In this document: piece by piece, positions 31,467-34,307 of the stretch
Layout of the letters: each line of letters starts with the position of its first letter
Position numbering within the stretch: the stretch's first letter is position 1
Assembly: GCA_964652075.1 (NCBI GenBank)
Contig: CAZYZQ010000005.1
Coordinates: 1 to 34,307, forward strand
Reading direction: 5' to 3'
Length of the DNA stretch: 34,307 nt
Source of the DNA: CAZYZQ01 sp964652075
GTDB lineage: Bacteria; Bacillota; Clostridia; Oscillospirales; Oscillospiraceae
Translations under genes and position numbers: made by a program
Notes under the pieces: generated by a model
Database searches by the model: none
Told to the model about the DNA's origin: nothing
Seen by the model: the letters and a program-made list of their open reading frames with translations, nothing else

Positions 31467-32954
31467 TTACTGCTCCAGATATACCGTCAGCTGTTCCTGC
31501 GCCGCCTGTACATACTCCTGCATGCCGGCCGCATTCATCTTTTCCAGGAACTCCTGATAGTAGCTCTCTGTGTAACCGCCACAACGGATCGGCGCATCAT
31601 ATTCGTTCTGTACGCTGCTGAGCGCAGCAATTAAATCCGTCATATTGGCAGTATCAACGTTGAAGCCCAGGAACGGAGAAACCTGAAATTCTTTCTGATA
31701 GGCTGCCGCCTCTTCCCGGAAATTACCACCGTTGCCGTCCCACGGATAGCAGATAAAGTAGTTACCTGCGATAAAGTCCGCTGAATGATACACGCCGCTC
31801 TCGCCGGCCGCAACGCCTTCCGGGAATGCGGCTTCCCCGCTTTCTTTCACAACATAATCCTCACCCTCAATGCCCCAGTTGAGCAGATTCATCACATCTG
31901 CGTTTGTGCACATCAGATTGGCAAATTTCATTGCAGCTTCCGGGTTTTGTGATGTAACAGGAACTCCCATGCTGAATTTCAGGATACAGGAGGTATCCAG
32001 GATCATATTGGTCAGCGGTTTGGCCAGAACCGGCTTTCCGATCTCAGCGCTCCACGTCACCTGTGCTCCGACTTCCGACTGCTGAATTGCGGAAAGCGCA
32101 ACCTCCTGCTTAATCAGCTCATTCGGCCCCTCAATTGTGATTGCGTTATCCGGATAAAGCATTCCTTCCTCTGCCCACTTTGCAACACGCTCCATCCATG
32201 CGATATAGTCTGGCTGTTCATACATGGAACCAACCTTGCCCTCCGCATCAGAGTAGAGTACCGCCACGCCGTCACCCAGCGTATCATACAGGATCGCATC
32301 TGCAAACGCATCGCCATGCCAGAGCACACCCGCGTTATAGCCAACGGCCTGTTTGCCGCAGATCCCATAGTAATCCGGATTTGCTTCCTGCAGCGCGGCG
32401 ATAATCTCCTCGTACTCGCTCCAGGTCGTCATATTCTCAAATTTGTCCGCGAGCCCCAACTCATCCAAAAGATCGCCACGCGCCTCTGCGTAAACTGTCA
32501 TACCATATACCCGGTAGGTCGGGAATCCATAAATGCCGCCGTTATAGGAATACGCGCCCATGTAAGCTTCCATCATTTCGTACATTTCCCGTGCAACGCC
32601 GCCCTCTGCAAAATAGGCAGAAATATCTGTCAGCTGGCCCTGCGTCGTCAAATTAGAATAGCTGATTGCAGGCATTGGATTTACAATTACGCAAAGATCT
32701 ACCGGCGTTCCTCCGGGAACCGCAAGATTGAGCTGCGTTGCATAGTCGCCTGGCGCGATATATTCCATATCAACATGGACACCGATCTCCCGCTCCGAGA
32801 TCTCATTGGTCTCGTTTTTCCCCTGTTCACCCGTCTGGTCGAGCTCTTCGTTTTGATTCACAGTTGCATTCTTGTCGGTGTTGCACGCAACCAGAAGTGC
32901 AACACACAGCGCAGCGCTGAGCAGCAATGCCAATGCTTTGATAAAGTGTTTCAT
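31467..32954 (-). CDS. ABC transporter solute-binding lipoprotein (carbohydrate type)
   Basis: A 495-residue extracellular sugar-binding lipoprotein with signal peptide and lipobox Leu-Val-Ala-Cys24. Family features: 'EISEREIGVHVDMEYIAPG', 'FPTYRVYGMTVYAEARGDLL', 'MTTWSEYEEIIAALQE', 'PVTSQNPEAAMKFANLM' and 'YPWDGNGGNFREE', as in the large clostridial YtcQ/LplA-like (DUF3502-type) group. The stretch between Cys24 and 'NEISEREIGV' is only about 28 polar residues. Relatives normally have an extra beta-strand there, so a small in-frame deletion is possible. AAGGAG precedes the ATG. No permease or ATPase genes are nearby, so it must borrow a transporter or act as a sensor. Confidence 0.88.
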   Translation of the reverse strand: MKHFIKALALLLSAALCVALLVACNTDKNATVNQNEELDQTGEQGKNETNEISEREIGVHVDMEYIAPGDYATQLNLAVPGGTPVDLCVIVNPMPAISYSNLTTQGQLTDISAYFAEGGVAREMYEMMEAYMGAYSYNGGIYGFPTYRVYGMTVYAEARGDLLDELGLADKFENMTTWSEYEEIIAALQEANPDYYGICGKQAVGYNAGVLWHGDAFADAILYDTLGDGVAVLYSDAEGKVGSMYEQPDYIAWMERVAKWAEEGMLYPDNAITIEGPNELIKQEVALSAIQQSEVGAQVTWSAEIGKPVLAKPLTNMILDTSCILKFSMGVPVTSQNPEAAMKFANLMCTNADVMNLLNWGIEGEDYVVKESGEAAFPEGVAAGESGVYHSADFIAGNYFICYPWDGNGGNFREEAAAYQKEFQVSPFLGFNVDTANMTDLIAALSSVQNEYDAPIRCGGYTESYYQEFLEKMNAAGMQEYVQAAQEQLTVYLEQ

Positions 32955-32996
32955 TTTGAATTTCTCCTTTTTTATTTTGATTTTATTTCCCGCTTC

Positions 32997-33011
32997 CTAT
33001 TTTTTATTCAT
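32997..33011 (-). CDS. Four-codon upstream mini-ORF (Met-Asn-Lys-Lys)
   Basis: In the leader of the binding-protein gene, ATG AAT AAA AAA TAG follows AGGAAGG at ideal distance. Its ribosome-binding site and first two codons (ATGAAT) copy those of the MarR gene at 33652. It could be a leader peptide or simply the relic of a duplicated marR start. Confidence 0.3.
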   Translation of the reverse strand: MNKK

Positions 33012-33070
33012 GCAACCACCTTCCTATTAATTCAAAATTATAGTTGCTGTTTATGCAACCACTTTCCTAT
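33012..33070 (-). repeat. Two copies of a marR-leader element in the binding-protein leader
   Basis: GCAACCACCTTCCTAT at 33012-33027 and GCAACCACTTTCCTAT at 33055-33070 (plus-strand reading) resemble a third copy, GCAACCACCTTCTTTT, at 33657-33672 directly upstream of the MarR start codon. They carry the GGTTGC half-site seen in the adjacent palindrome. Confidence 0.6.
33037..33059 (-). promoter_or_regulatory. Promoter and putative MarR operator of the binding-protein operon
   Basis: Minus strand: a perfect TATAAT (33037-33042) is directly abutted by the 17-base palindrome GTTGC-N7-GCAAC (33043-33059), exactly the length of a spacer. The -35 is poor (AAAGTG-like). A MarR dimer from the adjacent gene could bind here and block RNA polymerase. 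Confidence 0.5.
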
Positions 33071-33074
33071 CTAT

Positions 33075-33104
33075 CAAAAAACAATCGCTGAGACCTGCGA
33101 TTGT
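33075..33104 (-). terminator. Terminator after the MarR gene
   Basis: An 8-bp stem ACAATCGC/GCGATTGT (33081-33088 with 33097-33104) followed by T6 on the minus strand, separating marR from the binding-protein operon. Confidence 0.75.
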
Positions 33105-33106
33105 CC

Positions 33107-33652
33107 TCAATCCGTGAGTCCCTCATAGACGAAGCGGAACAGCTCAAGAAACTGATCCCTCTCCATCTCGCTCAAATAGCGGAATGCTTTTTGCTCCAGC
33201 TTCTGCTCCACCGCATACATCGCCGCAACCATCTCTTCGCTCTTGAATGCTTTTCCCTTTTCTGTCAACAAAACGATTTTACTTCTTCTGTCTTCCGGAT
33301 CAACCGTATAGTCAATATAGCCTTTTGCATGCAGGCGGTTCAGGTGCTCCATGATGGCCGTATGGGAGACGCCCTGATTGTCGGCAAGGAATTTGTTTGT
33401 TATTTTCTTGTCCTGATTTTCAAGCATAATAATCAGGAGCGTCAGCTGTATAAGCGGTAACTGTAGATTGCTGTTTTGCAGAGAATTATTTACCTCAGAA
33501 GTCAGTGCATTGCTGAATTTGGGCAACAGGCCACATAGGACAAACATCGGCTGAGATACCGGTGAATCTGCAGTAAGCAGGCCCCTGCGGCGTTGCTTTC
33601 GCTGTTGTTGGAGCTGTTTGACCTTTTCTTGTTCCTGAAAATCGTCATTCAT
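33107..33652 (-). CDS. MarR-family transcriptional regulator (of the sugar operon)
   Basis: A 181-residue winged-helix regulator with an unusually long charged, Gln/Arg-rich N-terminal extension (about 35 residues, 'QEQEKVKQLQQQRKQRRR') before the dimerisation helices. The DNA-binding part is 'NKFLADNQGVSHTAIMEHLN' with the wing 'YIDYTVDPEDRRSKIVLLTE' carrying the conserved Asp-Arg-Arg. ATG 33652 follows GAAGGTGG. It has its own promoter and terminator. Shared sequence elements in its leader and in that of the next operon suggest that it controls both. The ligand is unknown. Confidence 0.9.
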   Translation of the reverse strand: MNDDFQEQEKVKQLQQQRKQRRRGLLTADSPVSQPMFVLCGLLPKFSNALTSEVNNSLQNSNLQLPLIQLTLLIIMLENQDKKITNKFLADNQGVSHTAIMEHLNRLHAKGYIDYTVDPEDRRSKIVLLTEKGKAFKSEEMVAAMYAVEQKLEQKAFRYLSEMERDQFLELFRFVYEGLTD

Positions 33653-33676
33653 ATAAGCAACCACCTTCTTTTCTGC

Positions 33677-33705
33677 AGTCTACACCCCGCTCTCCGTTTT
33701 GTCAA
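33677..33705 (-). promoter_or_regulatory. Sigma-A promoter of the MarR gene
   Basis: Minus strand: a perfect TTGACA (33700-33705), a 17-base spacer and TAGACT (33677-33682). Confidence 0.7.
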
Positions 33706-33788
33706 GCCTGAAAATGCAAATTCGATCGCCACACATCAAGCAGTGTGCTTGTTCCCGAAAAAAATCCTCCATTATCGCTAAAAATGTA

Positions 33789-33817
33789 TTGATTTTTCTT
33801 GATCGATTTGCTATAAT
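33789..33817 (+). promoter_or_regulatory. Sigma-A promoter of the alcohol dehydrogenase gene
   Basis: TTGATT (33789-33794), a 17-base spacer and TTTGCTATAAT (-10 at 33812-33817, with an extended TGn). The leader has an 8-bp hairpin (33827-33834 with 33841-33848). Confidence 0.8.
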
Positions 33818-33891
33818 GCGGGTGTAGGGAATACAACGCCGTGTTCCCGCGAAACTCATCTTTTTTCTATTCATCACAGGAGGTAATCACA

Positions 33892-34307
33892 ATGGCAAGA
33901 TTTACACTCCCTAGAGACGTCTATCACGGCAAGGGCGCTCTGGAGGCACTCAAAACGTTTGAGGGCAAGCGCGCAATCATCTGTGTCGGCGGCGGCTCTA
34001 TGAAGCGCTTCGGCTTCCTTGACCGTGCGGTCTCTTATCTGAAAGAGGCGGGCATGGAGGTCGAGATCTTCGACGGGATCGAGCCGGACCCGTCCGTTGA
34101 GACCGTCATGCGCGGCGCAGAGGCCATGCAGAAGTTCCAGCCCGACTGGATTGTCGCCATCGGCGGCGGCTCCCCCATCGACGCGGCCAAGGCCATGTGG
34201 ATCAAGTACGAATATCCGGACGTCACCTTTGAGGACATGTGCAAGGTCTTCGGCCTGCCGAAGCTGCGCACAAAGGCCCATTTCTGCGCCGTCTCCTCCA
34301 CCTCCGG
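33892..34307 (+). CDS. Iron-containing alcohol dehydrogenase, N-terminal part
   Basis: The first 138 residues of a type III (iron-containing) alcohol dehydrogenase; the gene continues beyond the window. 'RFTLPRDVYHGKGALEAL', 'VGGGSMKRFGFLDRAVSYL', 'FDGIEPDPSVETVMRGAEAM' and the NAD-binding 'VAIGGGSPIDAAKAMW' are clear family features. AGGAGGT precedes the ATG. It would reduce aldehydes to alcohols (or the reverse) in fermentation. It is transcribed divergently from the MarR gene; a regulatory link is possible but not shown. Confidence 0.93.
   Translation, partial: MARFTLPRDVYHGKGALEALKTFEGKRAIICVGGGSMKRFGFLDRAVSYLKEAGMEVEIFDGIEPDPSVETVMRGAEAMQKFQPDWIVAIGGGSPIDAAKAMWIKYEYPDVTFEDMCKVFGLPKLRTKAHFCAVSSTS

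Noticed and set aside
1..34307. CRISPR arrays, insertion sequences, tRNA genes, phage or defence systems
   Set aside because: No regularly spaced repeats, transposase motifs, tRNA cloverleaf other than the tmRNA, or recognised phage/defence proteins were seen on either strand.

Overview
The window looks like chromosomal DNA of a GC-rich, anaerobic, spore-forming member of the Clostridia, most likely Oscillospirales/Oscillospiraceae. The pointers are: dipicolinate synthase subunits A and B (endospore chemistry), diaminopimelate dehydrogenase, clostridial MBOAT/DHHW/DUF4358 acyltransferase cassettes, the selenium-dependent molybdenum hydroxylase maturation genes yqeB/yqeC, a SAM-I riboswitch, and consistently canonical Shine-Dalgarno and sigma-A sites (TTGACA-17-TATAAT). 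Taxonomy is inferred from gene content only. No CRISPR array, tRNA, rRNA, insertion sequence or intact prophage was seen.

Layout. 1-4.1 kb: start of proS (minus), two tiny co-transcribed genes, a nitroreductase, and a two-component system (minus). 4.2-6.8 kb: a minus-strand MBOAT-DHHW cassette whose MBOAT gene carries a frameshift. 7.0-9.5 kb: ychF, then a marR-tauE pair. 9.5-11.3 kb: ddh, followed by an AT-richer stretch with a decayed HEYGH membrane-protein gene. 11.35-12.8 kb: the trans-translation block smpB-cyclophilin-ssrA (tmRNA), all minus. 12.8-14.6 kb: a TIGR04255 protein and a PfkB sugar kinase (minus). 14.6-17.9 kb: an intact DUF4358 lipoprotein-MBOAT-DHHW operon, preceded by a sigma-A promoter and a sequence closely matching an ECF-sigma promoter. 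18.0-19.4 kb: dpaA-dpaB. 19.5-20.3 kb: a short-chain dehydrogenase. 20.4-21.0 kb: an AT-rich GNAT gene, probably acquired. 21.0-24.9 kb: a WecC-like UDP-sugar dehydrogenase, metK under a SAM-I riboswitch, and ahcY (minus). 25.0-26.6 kb: a rhomboid/Derlin-like membrane protein with a zinc ribbon, and a NifX-like protein. 26.6-29.2 kb: operon yqeC-yqeB-radical SAM/SPASM (minus). 29.3-33.7 kb: a MarR regulator, then a sugar-binding lipoprotein, a Gfo/Idh/MocA oxidoreductase and a xylose-isomerase-like TIM-barrel protein (minus). 33.8 kb to the end: start of an iron-containing alcohol dehydrogenase.

How the genes may work together. The two MBOAT-DHHW sets look like paralogous systems that O-acylate a cell-surface polymer; one is broken, and the other appears to be wired to an ECF stress sigma factor. 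metK and ahcY make and recycle the SAM cycle. yqeC, yqeB, the SPASM radical SAM enzyme and the NifX-like protein form a plausible molybdenum/selenium cofactor block. The MarR/binding-protein/oxidoreductase/isomerase set looks like a carbohydrate-scavenging unit that lacks its own permease; it has a 17-bp palindrome filling its promoter spacer and repeated leader elements shared with the MarR gene.

The most interesting items are the ECF-driven acyltransferase operon with its frameshifted paralogue, the Mo/Se block containing a SPASM enzyme, and the putative MarR operators.
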